Assembly: GCA_012034595.1 (NCBI GenBank)
Contig: JAAUPE010000009.1
Coordinates: 1 to 64,000 of the forward strand
Source of the DNA: Calothrix sp. CSU_2_0
GTDB taxonomy: Bacteria > Cyanobacteriota > Cyanobacteriia > Cyanobacteriales > Nostocaceae
DNA length: 64,000 bases
Direction: 5' to 3'
Shown here: positions 35,290 through 43,951 of the stretch, piece by piece
Numbering within the stretch: the first letter of the stretch is position 1
How the letters are laid out: every line of letters starts with the position of its first letter
Notes under the pieces: generated by a model
The model's database searches: none
What the model was told of the DNA's origin: nothing
Seen by the model: the letters and a program-made list of their open reading frames with translations, nothing else
Made by a program: the position numbers and the translations under genes

Positions 35290-36467
35290 AGCAGATGATT
35301 TTTCAATGGAAACGCTGTTTGGTGTTGTTTATTTTTTTCGTATTTGCATTCAGTTTATCCATTGGTTTAAGTCAAGTCTTATCAGCACCAAATCCCAGCA
35401 ATACATATATTTGGGACATTCCCGCTTGGATGCCAAAGCCAATTATACCAACCGATAACCCAATGACTACAGAAAAGGTAGAATTAGGTCGTCACTTATT
35501 TTACGAAAAACGTCTTTCTGTAGATGGGAAATTCTCCTGTGCTTCTTGTCATATTCAAGCATTAGCGTTTACCGATAGAAAAACAGTCGCAATTGGTGCA
35601 ACGGGAGAACAGCACCCTCGAAATTCAATGAGTCTCGCTAATATAGCATACAACTCCGTTTTGACTTGGGCACATCCAGGAATGAAAAAACTCGAAGTCC
35701 AAGCGTTAGTACCCATGTTTGGTGAACATCCTGTCGAGATGGGTTTATCGGGGAAGGAACAAGAAATCTTAAAAATGTTGCGGGAAGATAAAAATTATCA
35801 AAAGTTGTTTGCAGATGCATTCACTCAGGGTGACAGTAATATCAATATTAAGAATTTAACCAAAGCTTTAGCATCATTTCAACGCAGTTTAATTTCGATT
35901 AATTCACCTTACGACAAATATCGCTATGGTGGTAATAAAAATTCAATTTCTGCCGCAGCAAAGCGAGGAGAAACACTATTTAATAGCGAACGGTTAGAAT
36001 GTTTTCATTGTCATGGAGGCTTGAATTTTAGCGACTCTATTAAACATGAGCGACTGGCATTTGAAGAAATTGCTTTTCACAATACGGGGCTTTACAATCT
36101 TGATGCTAAAGGTGCATATCCAGAAAAGAATACAGGTATCCATGAAATTACTAAAAAACCTGATGATATGGGCAAGTTTAAAGCACCAACCCTACGAAAT
36201 ATTGCTTTAACAGCACCTTACATGCATGATGGTAGTATTGCAACTTTAGAAGAAGTTATTGACCATTATGCAGCAGGTGGTAGGACTATTATTAGTGGTG
36301 AATTTGCCGGAGTCGGAAGTAAAAATCCTCTCAAGAGTAATTTTGTTTCTGGGTTTAAATTAAATTCTCAAGAAAAGCAAGATTTAATCGAGTTTTTAAA
36401 AAGTTTGACGGATGAGGAGTTTGTGGAAAATTCAGCATTTAGTGACCCAAATATTGCCATAAATTAA
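35286..36467 (+). CDS. MbnH-family diheme cytochrome c (MauG/CCP-like)
   Basis: This 393-residue periplasmic enzyme has a signal peptide (about 12-34) and two heme c sites, CASCH (85-89) and CFHCH (about 239-243). Family motifs include LGRHLFYEKRLSVDGKFSCASCHIQALAFTD split over the first heme, HPRNSMSLANIAYN, and GKFKAPTLRNIALTAPYMHDGS near the second. The superfamily includes cytochrome c peroxidases and MauG; adjacency to an MbnP-family gene assigns it to MbnH. The expected reaction is oxidation of a Trp side chain in its partner. Expression likely follows the operator at 34262. Confidence 0.85.
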   Translation: MKQMIFQWKRCLVLFIFFVFAFSLSIGLSQVLSAPNPSNTYIWDIPAWMPKPIIPTDNPMTTEKVELGRHLFYEKRLSVDGKFSCASCHIQALAFTDRKTVAIGATGEQHPRNSMSLANIAYNSVLTWAHPGMKKLEVQALVPMFGEHPVEMGLSGKEQEILKMLREDKNYQKLFADAFTQGDSNINIKNLTKALASFQRSLISINSPYDKYRYGGNKNSISAAAKRGETLFNSERLECFHCHGGLNFSDSIKHERLAFEEIAFHNTGLYNLDAKGAYPEKNTGIHEITKKPDDMGKFKAPTLRNIALTAPYMHDGSIATLEEVIDHYAAGGRTIISGEFAGVGSKNPLKSNFVSGFKLNSQEKQDLIEFLKSLTDEEFVENSAFSDPNIAIN

Positions 36468-36565
36468 CCCTGTAACTGAAAGTGATGATGGAGGGTGATA
36501 AGCTTAACGTCAAAGACCTATTGTACGCACCCCATATCTCGAAATTTCTCCATCAATCAAAATAC

Positions 36566-36832
36566 TCAACCCACCTCCTGGATAATTTGGGGAAATGACC
36601 TGTAAATTGTCCTTCCCTTACCTGCAAGCTGCTGTTGTAGAAAAGCAACTGATTCCTTATTCAAAACACCCAAAACCTGATTTCCAATTTTTGCAAGAAC
36701 GACAGGTACTTTTTGTGAGTTCGTTTGTTGCATATCCAAAGTTATGCTTGTTTGCTCACCCTGCCAGTTATGACTAGCAAAAGCGTATTGATTAACACGA
36801 TCAATCTGTAATTTATTCTCAGGATTTTTCAA
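36566..36832 (-). CDS. Unrecognised protein, possibly separated from the gene upstream
   Basis: An 88-residue frame, MKNPENKLQIDRVNQYAFASHNWQ and onward. The same frame stays open upstream to about 36900, where a palindromic repeat (36908-36935) and the stop of the next gene (36929) occur. The two frames may once have been one protein cut by the repeat. No domain recognised. It sits in the parAB neighbourhood, so plasmid-type functions are possible. Confidence 0.4.
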   Translation of the reverse strand: MKNPENKLQIDRVNQYAFASHNWQGEQTSITLDMQQTNSQKVPVVLAKIGNQVLGVLNKESVAFLQQQLAGKGRTIYRSFPQIIQEVG

Positions 36833-36907
36833 GCTGGTGATAATAACACTGGTACTAGGGGAAGATGTGATACATGCAACAGCTTCACAGCCAGAAAGTA
36901 AATTAGG

Positions 36908-36935
36908 CGATACCTTCGGTAAGCTTCGCTAACGC
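36908..36935. repeat. Small palindromic repeat GCGTTAGCGAAGCTTACC type
   Basis: On the minus strand GCGTTAGCGAAGCTTACCGAAGG is followed by TATCGC. Similar units occur inside coding sequences at 11281, 12421 and 33870. Here it coincides with the end of the 36929-37444 frame and may have caused its stop. Confidence 0.5.
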
Positions 36936-37444
36936 GCATCAATAATTCCCAACTTTTTCCCCTCCACCGTCACCCAACGCGCAGTTTTAGTTGGTTCACG
37001 GGGATTAATGTCGTCTCTGAAAGCGATCGCTACTTTTTCCCCAGAGAAATCTCTACCAGCACAGTCATTAAACTGGGTACCGATTACCCGCATCTCAGTA
37101 AACTGTAGTTTTTCGAGTTGTGCGATCGCTTCTTCAGGGAAAACACTAAATGCAACACCAGCTTTCTTCAAACCCGAATAATTCCTACTTGATTCGGTAT
37201 GACTAATATCATAAATTGCCGCCGCCATCTGTAACCTCTGATTTTCTGGTATTTCCTCCCTAATTGACTCAATATATTCCCTAGTTTGCTGTTTTAAAGC
37301 ATCAACCATCCCATCACTAACACCAAAGTGAAACTCAACTTTACCCTGCTGTATCGACATCCCAGGCTGAATATCATACTCCTTCATCGACTTCATGCTA
37401 ATTGTGCCAATTGGAACATTCACCTCTTTACCATCAGAAGCCAT
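36929..37444 (-). CDS. Unrecognised protein of the parAB region
   Basis: This 171-residue soluble protein starts with AAGGA 7 bases upstream. It begins MASDGKEVNVPIGTISMKSM and has mixed alpha/beta composition without membrane segments. Repeated mention of ranges such as VPIGTISM and FSVFPEEAI gives no family match I can name. Downstream, a palindromic repeat separates it from the 36566-36832 frame. An IS630 element was inserted 28 bases upstream of its start, so its promoter may be disrupted. Confidence 0.5.
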   Translation of the reverse strand: MASDGKEVNVPIGTISMKSMKEYDIQPGMSIQQGKVEFHFGVSDGMVDALKQQTREYIESIREEIPENQRLQMAAAIYDISHTESSRNYSGLKKAGVAFSVFPEEAIAQLEKLQFTEMRVIGTQFNDCAGRDFSGEKVAIAFRDDINPREPTKTARWVTVEGKKLGIIDAR

Positions 37445-37473
37445 AAATTTTCCTTGAGCAAATAAAGTAAGTA

Positions 37474-38523
37474 GTTAGACAAAATTAATTACAAAATTTT
37501 CTCCAAATTCTTTTAGGATTTTTTCCACAGATATAACGAAGGTTTCCCAACTTTTGTAAGCATCTATCTCAATCCATTCATACTTGATAAACCGCCATAA
37601 AATTTCAATTAAATTTAGCTCAGGAGAGTCAGCCAAGTAAAAAGTAAAAAGATAAAGGTCAAAAATAGCATCACTAGTATGAATAGAAGCTCGATCTGTG
37701 ACAATCACTGTTGGCTTATCTACTGTGGGGAAGAAGGTATCAATACAAGTAATAACCACATCAGAATTAATACTTTGAGATGAGATATAAGTTTCCAGAT
37801 GATTATTTCTGCTCATGATTCCCAGCACATTGATTCGACGACTACGGCGACTAGGAATTGTTAAATATTCTCCGATATTCTGCCAGCCATAGGGAACACA
37901 AGGAATCAAACAAAATCCCGTTTCATCCAAATAATATAAATCAATTTCGCCCTCATCATCCAATCGCTTTAATTCTTCTAGCTGTGCCTTTTTGTCATGA
38001 TATTCCTGGTTTGGAGGTTCTCCTCCAACTCCTCTACGCATTCGATGCCAGCTCATAGAGAGCATTTTTAGTATTCTTTTAATTGTTTTTGTGCTTGTAT
38101 TTATTCCCCATTTTTCTTGAACTTTTTGTGTTACCTGTTTTAATTGCCTTGGCTCTTGTTTAGTCCACTCTTTAATCTGTTCTTTTTGTGAAAAATTAAA
38201 TGTGGGTTTACAGCCACGTCCAGGTTTGTTGTATAGTCCCACCATGCCTAATGATTCCCATCTATTTAACCAGTTATAAATTGTCTTGCTACTTACTTGA
38301 AAAATCTTTACCAATTTTTCTACTTTTGTTCCCTGCGAAGCTAGTATTAAGCAGTGCGCTCTTTGACGTACATAATGATATCGGCTTTGCCGATAAATTC
38401 GTTCTAGTAATTTAGCCGAAAGTGAATTTATTTCCCGAATGAGTATCATAATTAGTTATGAAAAATGCACCTCTTTTAGCCTGACATACTTTGTATTCAT
38501 TTTTGTAATTAATTCTGTCCAGC
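37474..38523 (-). mobile_element. IS630/Tc1-mariner family insertion sequence
   Basis: The element is bounded by 23-base inverted ends sharing GACA(A/G)AATTAATTACAAAA, each next to a TA (37472-37473 and 38524-38525), the usual target duplication of IS630. It is about 1050 bases and contains one intact transposase. It is inserted at the 3' end of an antitoxin-like ORF. Confidence 0.85.
37475..38449 (-). CDS. IS630 family transposase
   Basis: This 324-residue transposase has an N-terminal helix-turn-helix (KLVKIFQVSSKTIYNWLNRW), a second DNA-binding helix set (WGINTSTKTIKRILKMLSMSWHRMR), and a DDE core: YYLDETGFCL (first D), VIVTDRASIH (second D) and SPELNLIEILWRFIKYEW (third acidic residue). 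The stop codon lies inside the left inverted repeat. It appears complete and could be active, in contrast with the other transposases here. Confidence 0.9.
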   Translation of the reverse strand: MILIREINSLSAKLLERIYRQSRYHYVRQRAHCLILASQGTKVEKLVKIFQVSSKTIYNWLNRWESLGMVGLYNKPGRGCKPTFNFSQKEQIKEWTKQEPRQLKQVTQKVQEKWGINTSTKTIKRILKMLSMSWHRMRRGVGGEPPNQEYHDKKAQLEELKRLDDEGEIDLYYLDETGFCLIPCVPYGWQNIGEYLTIPSRRSRRINVLGIMSRNNHLETYISSQSINSDVVITCIDTFFPTVDKPTVIVTDRASIHTSDAIFDLYLFTFYLADSPELNLIEILWRFIKYEWIEIDAYKSWETFVISVEKILKEFGENFVINFV

Positions 38524-38702
38524 TACTTACCACGCAGGGAATAAAGGTCTGTTTCTGGTTGATTAGGTGATGCAACAGTCTGCTGTGGAACTTTTCCTTC
38601 GAGAATAATCACCTCCACAGTATCCCCTGCATGAAAAGGTAAGTCCCGCAGTATTAAAGTTCCATCTTCAGCTAAAACAGCTTCTACTTTGTGAGCATTC
38701 AT
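38523..38702 (-). CDS. Antitoxin-like small protein, tail replaced by IS630
   Basis: From the ATG at 38702 the frame reads MNAHKVEAVLAEDGTLILRD, then LPFHAGDTVEVIILEG, and ends LYSLRGK (59 residues), with the stop supplied by the IS630 end. The sequence resembles the small antitoxins paired with PIN-domain toxins in cyanobacteria, which normally continue after SLRG with a toxin-binding tail. No toxin gene is left nearby. It may be an orphan. Confidence 0.55.
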   Translation of the reverse strand: MNAHKVEAVLAEDGTLILRDLPFHAGDTVEVIILEGKVPQQTVASPNQPETDLYSLRGK

Positions 38703-38897
38703 CCTGTTACTCCTGTTTTTTTTATGGAGAGGGAGAAGAAAATCAAATACGTTCCTCTATTTATTATGAAGCTTTGACATAGATAACGAAGAGTAATTCC
38801 CAAGCTTCACATAAAAATAAACGACCAGGACACCCAGAATTAAAGCTTCTTTGTTCTAGTAATAAGACAATAAAACTGTATCTGGTTATAGTGCCAC

Positions 38898-40190
38898 TTA
38901 CCCTTCGTTTGTCAGCGTCTCTAGTTGGTCAAGTAGTTTTTCTATTTGTTTGCGCTTCTTGGGGTCTGACCAAATCGGCGATTTTCTCAGCTTGGTAGTC
39001 GCCACAGTAAAGCGCTCTTTGTAATCGTGAGACTCGGTTTTTGGGGTAGAGCTTGGGGTTTTATTCTCGCTGATATATTGTTTTATTTCACTTAATGACC
39101 AGTTTTGGTTAATGGCTTGCTCTAAAAAGGCAATGCGCTCCGAAGTATCTTGAATAGTTGCGATCGCTCTCGCTTTGGTGTATTCAAGGGAGCCTTTTCG
39201 TAATGCTTCAAGGATATCTTCTGGGAGATTTAACAGGGGCAAGCGATTATTGGCAAAGGATTCCCAGGTCATTAAGCCCAAGCCTTCAAAGACCTCTTCA
39301 ACTATTTTAAGCTCTGGATTTACTGGGTTTGAGCCATTCGGATTGTTATTTTGGTCTTTTCCAATAATGTTATTGGAAGTCAGTAAATAACCATCTTCAT
39401 TCTTTCCAATAACGTTATTGGAAGATTTTTCTAAGTTGTTATTTCCATCTTTGACGGTACTATCGTCCGCCTCTAAACCATCGGTTTCGTTTTTTCCAAT
39501 AACGTTATTGGCAGCGTCTAATTCTCCTTCATTATCCTTGACAATAACATTATTTTCAGCATCTAATCCCCCTTCGTTATCTTTTAGAATAACGTTGTTG
39601 TCAGCATCTAATCCCCCTTCGTTATCCTTGACAATAACATTATTGGAAGTGCCATCCGAAGGTAATTTCTGTTTTCCAATAACGTTATTGGAAGACTTGC
39701 TTGCTGCTTTGCGGTCGTGTTGCAAGCGGCGCAGTAATGGCGGAATTTCGTTAATGCTGCGATTTAGTTTGAGAGCTAACAGTTGCAGGATACCTTCCGT
39801 TTCATCGACTGGGTTAAGGTCTTCTCGCAATAAGTTTTCTATCAGTGCCAGTTGAAAAGCGGCGTTGTCGTCTAATTCTCTGATGACGACGGGGACTTCT
39901 TTTAATCCAATTTCCTTGGCGGCACGATAGCGACGTTCTCCGGCTACTAATTCGTGTTTTTCTCCATCGATTAGACGTACCAATAGGGGTTGGAGGATGC
40001 CATGCTGTTTGATGGATTCGGTTAGCTGTTTTAATGCATCTGAGTCGAAATAACGGCGCGGTTGGGTTGGTGGCAGATGAATCTGGTCTAATGGGATGGT
40101 CTGGGAAGAATCGGCATTTTTGATACCTGTGGTGTCCCAAGGAACTTCAATTTTGCTTTTAAGGGGTTGACTGGCTTTTGTGCGTCTCAT
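38898..40190 (-). CDS. parB: ParB-family partition protein with tandem internal repeats
   Basis: This 430-residue protein has an N-terminal ParB/Sulfiredoxin-type nuclease-like domain (QIHLPPTQPRRYFDSDALKQL, GEKHELVAGERRYRAAKEIG, LIENLLREDLNPVDE) and a helix-turn-helix region around 300-350. Between them (about 165-285) the usual structure is interrupted by eight 15-residue repeats of the type NNVIVKDNEGGLDAD. Overlap with parA is 4 bases. It should bind centromere sites and stimulate ParA. The repeat DNA itself contains palindromes (next entry). Confidence 0.9.
   Translation of the reverse strand: MRRTKASQPLKSKIEVPWDTTGIKNADSSQTIPLDQIHLPPTQPRRYFDSDALKQLTESIKQHGILQPLLVRLIDGEKHELVAGERRYRAAKEIGLKEVPVVIRELDDNAAFQLALIENLLREDLNPVDETEGILQLLALKLNRSINEIPPLLRRLQHDRKAASKSSNNVIGKQKLPSDGTSNNVIVKDNEGGLDADNNVILKDNEGGLDAENNVIVKDNEGELDAANNVIGKNETDGLEADDSTVKDGNNNLEKSSNNVIGKNEDGYLLTSNNIIGKDQNNNPNGSNPVNPELKIVEEVFEGLGLMTWESFANNRLPLLNLPEDILEALRKGSLEYTKARAIATIQDTSERIAFLEQAINQNWSLSEIKQYISENKTPSSTPKTESHDYKERFTVATTKLRKSPIWSDPKKRKQIEKLLDQLETLTNEG
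39361..39691 (-). repeat. Eight 45-bp repeats with embedded 16-bp palindromes inside parB (candidate parS)
   Basis: CCAATAACGTTATTGG, a perfect palindrome, is at 39406, 39496 and 39676. One- to five-base variants start at 39361, 39541, 39586 and 39631. A strongly degenerate copy is at 39451. The start-to-start distance is always 45 bases. Each copy encodes part of N-N-V-I-(G/V)-K. Regular spacing plus palindromy is typical of partition sites, and parB is the usual place for them, but here they lie within the reading frame. Confidence 0.75.
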
Positions 40191-40942
40191 GTTAAGGATT
40201 CTAGGCTAACGGCTATTTTTTTGAGGATTTCAACGGATGGATGCTTGGGTTCGTACACCGCTAGGGGCATTCGCTCTTCTGAGGCATCAACAAACGCTGT
40301 GGAGCGGGGAATGGGGGCAAAGACTGTTCCGGCGCTGGCTAGTTGTTCGGTGATGGCTGCGAGGGTGCGAGTGTCCTGGGAGTTACGGGCATCGTATTTT
40401 GTCGGTACAAACCCGGCTATTTGTAATTTGCGGTTGGGTTTGTTGCGGACTGTAGCCACGGTTTTTAATAGTTCCCCTGTGCCCTCGAAGGCTTTGAAAT
40501 GGGTTTCCAATGGCACGAGAACATGGGTGGCGGCTACAAGGGAGATGTAAGAAAGCAACCCTAAGCTGGGAGGGCAATCTATCAAGATAAAATCGTAATC
40601 TGATTCAATTGGTTCGATCGCTTCTTTGAGACGAAAATCCCGCATGGAAGCACTAACCAATTGCATTTCTGCCGTACTGAGGGAAATATTGGCAGGGGCT
40701 AAATCCATACCGTGAATTCCCTCATGAATTGGCAGGGGTTGTTCCTCCACAATGGCATTGTGGACGGTTTGCTCTAAATCTCTCGGAACCAAGCCCATAA
40801 ATATTGTTAAGCTGGCTTGGGGGTCGATGTCGATGAGCAGAACGCGATGACCTAGTTGTGCTAGGTGGTAGCCCAGGTTCTGGGTAATGGTGGTTTTGGC
40901 AACACCTCCCGCCTGGTTGAAGACTGCGATGATTCGGCTCAT
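40187..40942 (-). CDS. parA: ParA-family partition ATPase
   Basis: Length is 251 residues with the start at 40942 (MSRIIAVFNQAGGVAKTT). A longer start at 40969 is possible. The deviant Walker A reads QAGGVAKTT, keeping the P-loop Lys but with Ala in place of the signature Lys of KGGxGKT. Walker A' is DIDPQASLT and Walker B is ILIDCPPSLG. ParA forms a dynamic ATP-dependent gradient that moves ParB-bound DNA. The missing signature Lys would normally weaken the dimer-dependent ATPase. Together with parB it marks a plasmid, chromid or island. Confidence 0.9.
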   Translation of the reverse strand: MSRIIAVFNQAGGVAKTTITQNLGYHLAQLGHRVLLIDIDPQASLTIFMGLVPRDLEQTVHNAIVEEQPLPIHEGIHGMDLAPANISLSTAEMQLVSASMRDFRLKEAIEPIESDYDFILIDCPPSLGLLSYISLVAATHVLVPLETHFKAFEGTGELLKTVATVRNKPNRKLQIAGFVPTKYDARNSQDTRTLAAITEQLASAGTVFAPIPRSTAFVDASEERMPLAVYEPKHPSVEILKKIAVSLESLT

Positions 40943-41126
40943 AAGTTTGTTTGCCTGCCCCATTACCATTAAAGATAACTGGGGATGGGTAAATTAGTGC
41001 TGGTTATTTAGGGAATGGGGCTATTGTTTGATTTAAATTTCTGATGACGATATAGGTTAGCACATTGTGGAGAAAGCTGAACGAATTGTCATCCAAAAAG
41101 TGATACTTACCACTCCTGACGAAGAG

Positions 41127-41409
41127 TAGACTTGTTGCGAAATAAGAAAAAGCAAAATTGTTATATGCAAATTTCAGATTGCTTTCTCCTTTTTTCGGCA
41201 TCTTTAGGACGAGATATCGGTCTTTCTGTCCCATCTATAATCACTTCCCTCACTGTGGGAAAATGCTCAATAAATTCCTCAATACTATTAAGCCCTGTGG
41301 TTGCTCTTAAAAGTCTATCTTGAGTTAAGATTCTGCCAATATTCAACATTCAAGGAGGTATCGAATCATTTTTCCTTTCCCATTATTCCACTATTTCGCA
41401 ACAAGTCTA
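41127..41409. mobile_element. IS5-derived MITE with 18-bp terminal inverted repeats
   Basis: TAGACTTGTTGCGAAATA (41127-41144) and its exact complement (41392-41409) bound a 283-base element. Inside is a minus-strand fragment of an IS5-type transposase (41161-41349: LRATTGLNSIEEFIEHFPTV, then VIIDGTERPISRPKD). The rest of the transposase is deleted, so it is non-autonomous. Confidence 0.8.
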
Positions 41410-41521
41410 ATGCCTAATCTCCCTTTTCGAGGGTTTATACAAAAAAACCCATTTTATAATAGATTTATACCTAATTGATGACACGCCCTAGCAAAATAAA
41501 CAATCTGGAGGGAAAGCAGCA

Positions 41522-42421
41522 ATGAAAATCCCTAACAATCATCAACAACAAATAGTTGCAAACGATAGAAATACTTTCCCTGATGTTTTTCCCGATCCTC
41601 CTCTCCTTTCTAGTACTGAGATTTTGTGGAACGGGATAAGCTTGGAGCATCGTTACCTACCAGCAGGAGAAACTCCTGAATATGCTCTAAAACAGTTTGC
41701 GATCGCAATTAATCTTGGTCATAGTGTTCAGATCGAGCGAACCCTAGATAGACATCTGAAAACAGGGTTAATGTTTACGGGTGCTGTTGGGCTTTGTCCA
41801 ATGCATACTTCCCAAGCAATCCGTTGGGATCGGGATGCCAACATTCTGTTGCTCAATTTGGAACCCGAATTATTGACTCGCAATGCTGTGGAGATTTTGG
41901 ATACGGACAGACAAACGATGATACCACATTTGATTGTTCCAGATCCACTAATTTATCAAATCGGCTTAGGACTGAAGACACAACTGCAAACTTATGGCTC
42001 AGATAGTCGTCTTTATGCAGAATCAGCCGCAACATTTTTAGCTGTTCATCTTCTGCAAAACTACTCTACTCGACTAACCTCTGTACCTGAGTATGCAGGA
42101 GGCTTACCGCAACTGCAACTGAAACAAGCTGTTGATTATATTCAGGATAATTTGGCAGAGGAGATTTCTCTAGATGCGATCGCTAGTTATCTTGGTATCA
42201 GTCGCTATTACTTTTGCCGCTTATTCAAGCAATCTACAGGTCTTAGTTTACATCAGTACGTCATTCAACAACGGGTAGGGCAAGCGAAGCAACTATTATT
42301 ACAAGGTAAGATGAGTATTGCTGATATTGCTCAAACCTGCGGTTTTGCTCATCAAAGCCATCTTTATCGCCACTTTAAGCGATTGACCGGAATAACACCT
42401 AAACATTTCCTTAATTCATAG
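41522..42421 (+). CDS. AraC-family transcriptional regulator
   Basis: This 299-residue regulator has a C-terminal AraC DNA-binding domain with two helix-turn-helix motifs (LDAIASYLGISRYYFCRLFKQSTG and IADIAQTCGFAHQSHLYRHFKR). The N-terminal part (about 60-190) is a cupin-like sensing region; its ligand cannot be deduced. A good ribosome site (GGAGGGAAAG) lies upstream. It precedes the double-glycine peptide genes in the same orientation, 123 bases away, so it may control them. Confidence 0.85.
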   Translation: MKIPNNHQQQIVANDRNTFPDVFPDPPLLSSTEILWNGISLEHRYLPAGETPEYALKQFAIAINLGHSVQIERTLDRHLKTGLMFTGAVGLCPMHTSQAIRWDRDANILLLNLEPELLTRNAVEILDTDRQTMIPHLIVPDPLIYQIGLGLKTQLQTYGSDSRLYAESAATFLAVHLLQNYSTRLTSVPEYAGGLPQLQLKQAVDYIQDNLAEEISLDAIASYLGISRYYFCRLFKQSTGLSLHQYVIQQRVGQAKQLLLQGKMSIADIAQTCGFAHQSHLYRHFKRLTGITPKHFLNS

Positions 42422-42543
42422 CAACATTGGACACAAATAGCACGAATGTGCAATATTTATGACTCATTCCCTGTCAGTATGAAGTTAAAACTATGGGTGC
42501 ATGATTTAGCACTGGCTACAATTCAAACACAAACTTATGATTT

Positions 42544-42825
42544 ATGGAAGCAAAAGATCATGAAAAAGGTAGTAGCAATTTTCAATCATCTCAGATGAGA
42601 TTAAACGAGATACCCTTACTAGAAGAACTCGATGACCAAGCTGCATCCATCATATCGGGAGGGGACTGTAGATGGCAATGGGAAGCTAGCTGGTATCAGG
42701 AATATGAAACGGGAGAACGAGTATCCTACGATGGCAAAATCTTCTATGAGTGCCAACAAGACGGTAGTTGGAAACAAGTAACTAACAGAGTTGTCTTAGG
42801 TAAGACCCCTAAATTAGGAGTATGA
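42544..42825 (+). CDS. Double-glycine leader peptide 1 (Trp/Cys-rich core)
   Basis: A 93-residue precursor. The leader ends EELDDQAASIISGG, followed by a core of about 53 residues beginning DCRWQWEASW, with two Cys and five Trp. The core contains a pattern (YETGERVSYDGKIFYEC) reminiscent of small chitin- or carbohydrate-binding folds. It is the first of ten peptides sharing the leader. Confidence 0.7.
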   Translation: MEAKDHEKGSSNFQSSQMRLNEIPLLEELDDQAASIISGGDCRWQWEASWYQEYETGERVSYDGKIFYECQQDGSWKQVTNRVVLGKTPKLGV

Positions 42826-43115
42826 AGAGAGTATAGAGGAATTTTTACTCTCGGTGTTGTTTATACTTTTTCCTCCATTCTCAATAATTCTTTGCTGTTT
42901 GGGGATATTACATTCCTCTAAATTCCTTGCTGAACACCTAAACTAAGACCTTCGACTAATTCCGTAAAATACAGCTACTATGGAATCCGCAGTATTCCCA
43001 CTTTAATGTAATTAACAGTTAAGGAGTAAAACTATATTAGACAGGGAATATAATTCCCTGGCAAACTCTGAACGTAATTTTTGGTTTCAATCCCAGTATT
43101 AATTCGGTGAAAATT

Positions 43116-43505
43116 ATGAAATTTAAACCAGTTCTGCCAGCAGCATTTTTACTGAGTTTTGTAACGTTATCTTCAACTATCAATGCAAACCAAGCTGTAG
43201 CACAATCGAATCAAAAGCCTTATTGTACAGCCGCATCTAATAAAGGTATTAATTATTTTCGATATGGTACTAGTTCGATAGCAGATGCTTGTTTTGAGGT
43301 TTTTCAAAAAGTATTAAATGCTGGTCATAGTGTAGATAGATCAGAATGGGGATATTATAAGACCAGTGGTCAAAATACTGGACGAATTTCTTGCATTCAA
43401 GGACAAAAAACAGTTAGAGGGAATGGAGGCGACTTTTTTAACGAGGCATCGAATATGCGTGAAACTTCAAATTGGAGTGGTTGTACTTACAAGGTAACTA
43501 GTTAG
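43116..43505 (+). CDS. Small secreted Cys-containing protein
   Basis: A 129-residue protein with a signal peptide (MKFKPVLPAAFLLSFVTLSS, cleaved near AVAQ) and a mature part of about 100 residues with four Cys (two likely disulfides) and aromatic-rich segments. I prefer the ATG at 43116 over a GTG 9 bases earlier. It has no SGG leader and interrupts the peptide array. Function unknown. The region 42826-43115 shows no other gene. Confidence 0.6.
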   Translation: MKFKPVLPAAFLLSFVTLSSTINANQAVAQSNQKPYCTAASNKGINYFRYGTSSIADACFEVFQKVLNAGHSVDRSEWGYYKTSGQNTGRISCIQGQKTVRGNGGDFFNEASNMRETSNWSGCTYKVTS

Positions 43506-43664
43506 AACCTCTGGTGACGTGTATCTGATTTTTTTGACTTGTCAATTTTTAGTAGTGCAAATCATTGCGCGATCGCATTACCCAAGTTTTCCAGGTTCAG
43601 CTTATTAGATTCTCACAAACTCAAACAAAATAGAGGATAGATAGTTGATGTAGAGGTTGAGAAG

Positions 43665-43805
43665 ATGAAAAGAAAAATGTGGCAAGAATTAAATGATCAG
43701 CAAGCGGAAAAGCTTTCGGGAGGAATGAATAAAGGTGATTTAGTTGATAAAGTGTCCGAAAAAGCAACTGTTATTAGGGGAACATTAATATTAACGTTAG
43801 CCTGA
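43665..43805 (+). CDS. Double-glycine leader peptide 2
   Basis: A 46-residue peptide beginning MKRKMWQELNDQQAEKLSGG, almost identical in its leader to peptide 4 (MKRKLWQELDDKQAETVSGG). The core is a 26-residue, mostly aliphatic sequence ending LILTLA. A ribosome site (GAGGTTGAGAAG) precedes the ATG. Confidence 0.65.
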   Translation: MKRKMWQELNDQQAEKLSGGMNKGDLVDKVSEKATVIRGTLILTLA

Positions 43806-43951
43806 GTTCGGCTAAATCTCCAAGAAAATCGAATATAAAGTTTGAATTACCCAGATTGATACAGTTCTCCTATCAGACAAAGATACAGAAAATATCAGAA
43901 TCGCATCTACCAAACCTATCTAAGTTAAAATTCAGTAGGGAGTTAAAAAAG

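Noticed and set aside
39361-39691. Possible CRISPR array (regularly spaced repeats)
   Set aside because: The repeats are palindromic, contiguous at 45 bp, and translated in frame within parB. The intervening sequences are similar to one another rather than unique spacers.
39418-39855. 145-codon frame on the plus strand opposite parB
   Set aside because: It is the complement of the parB repeats (Ser/Thr/Leu-rich translation of the same units) and has no independent evidence.
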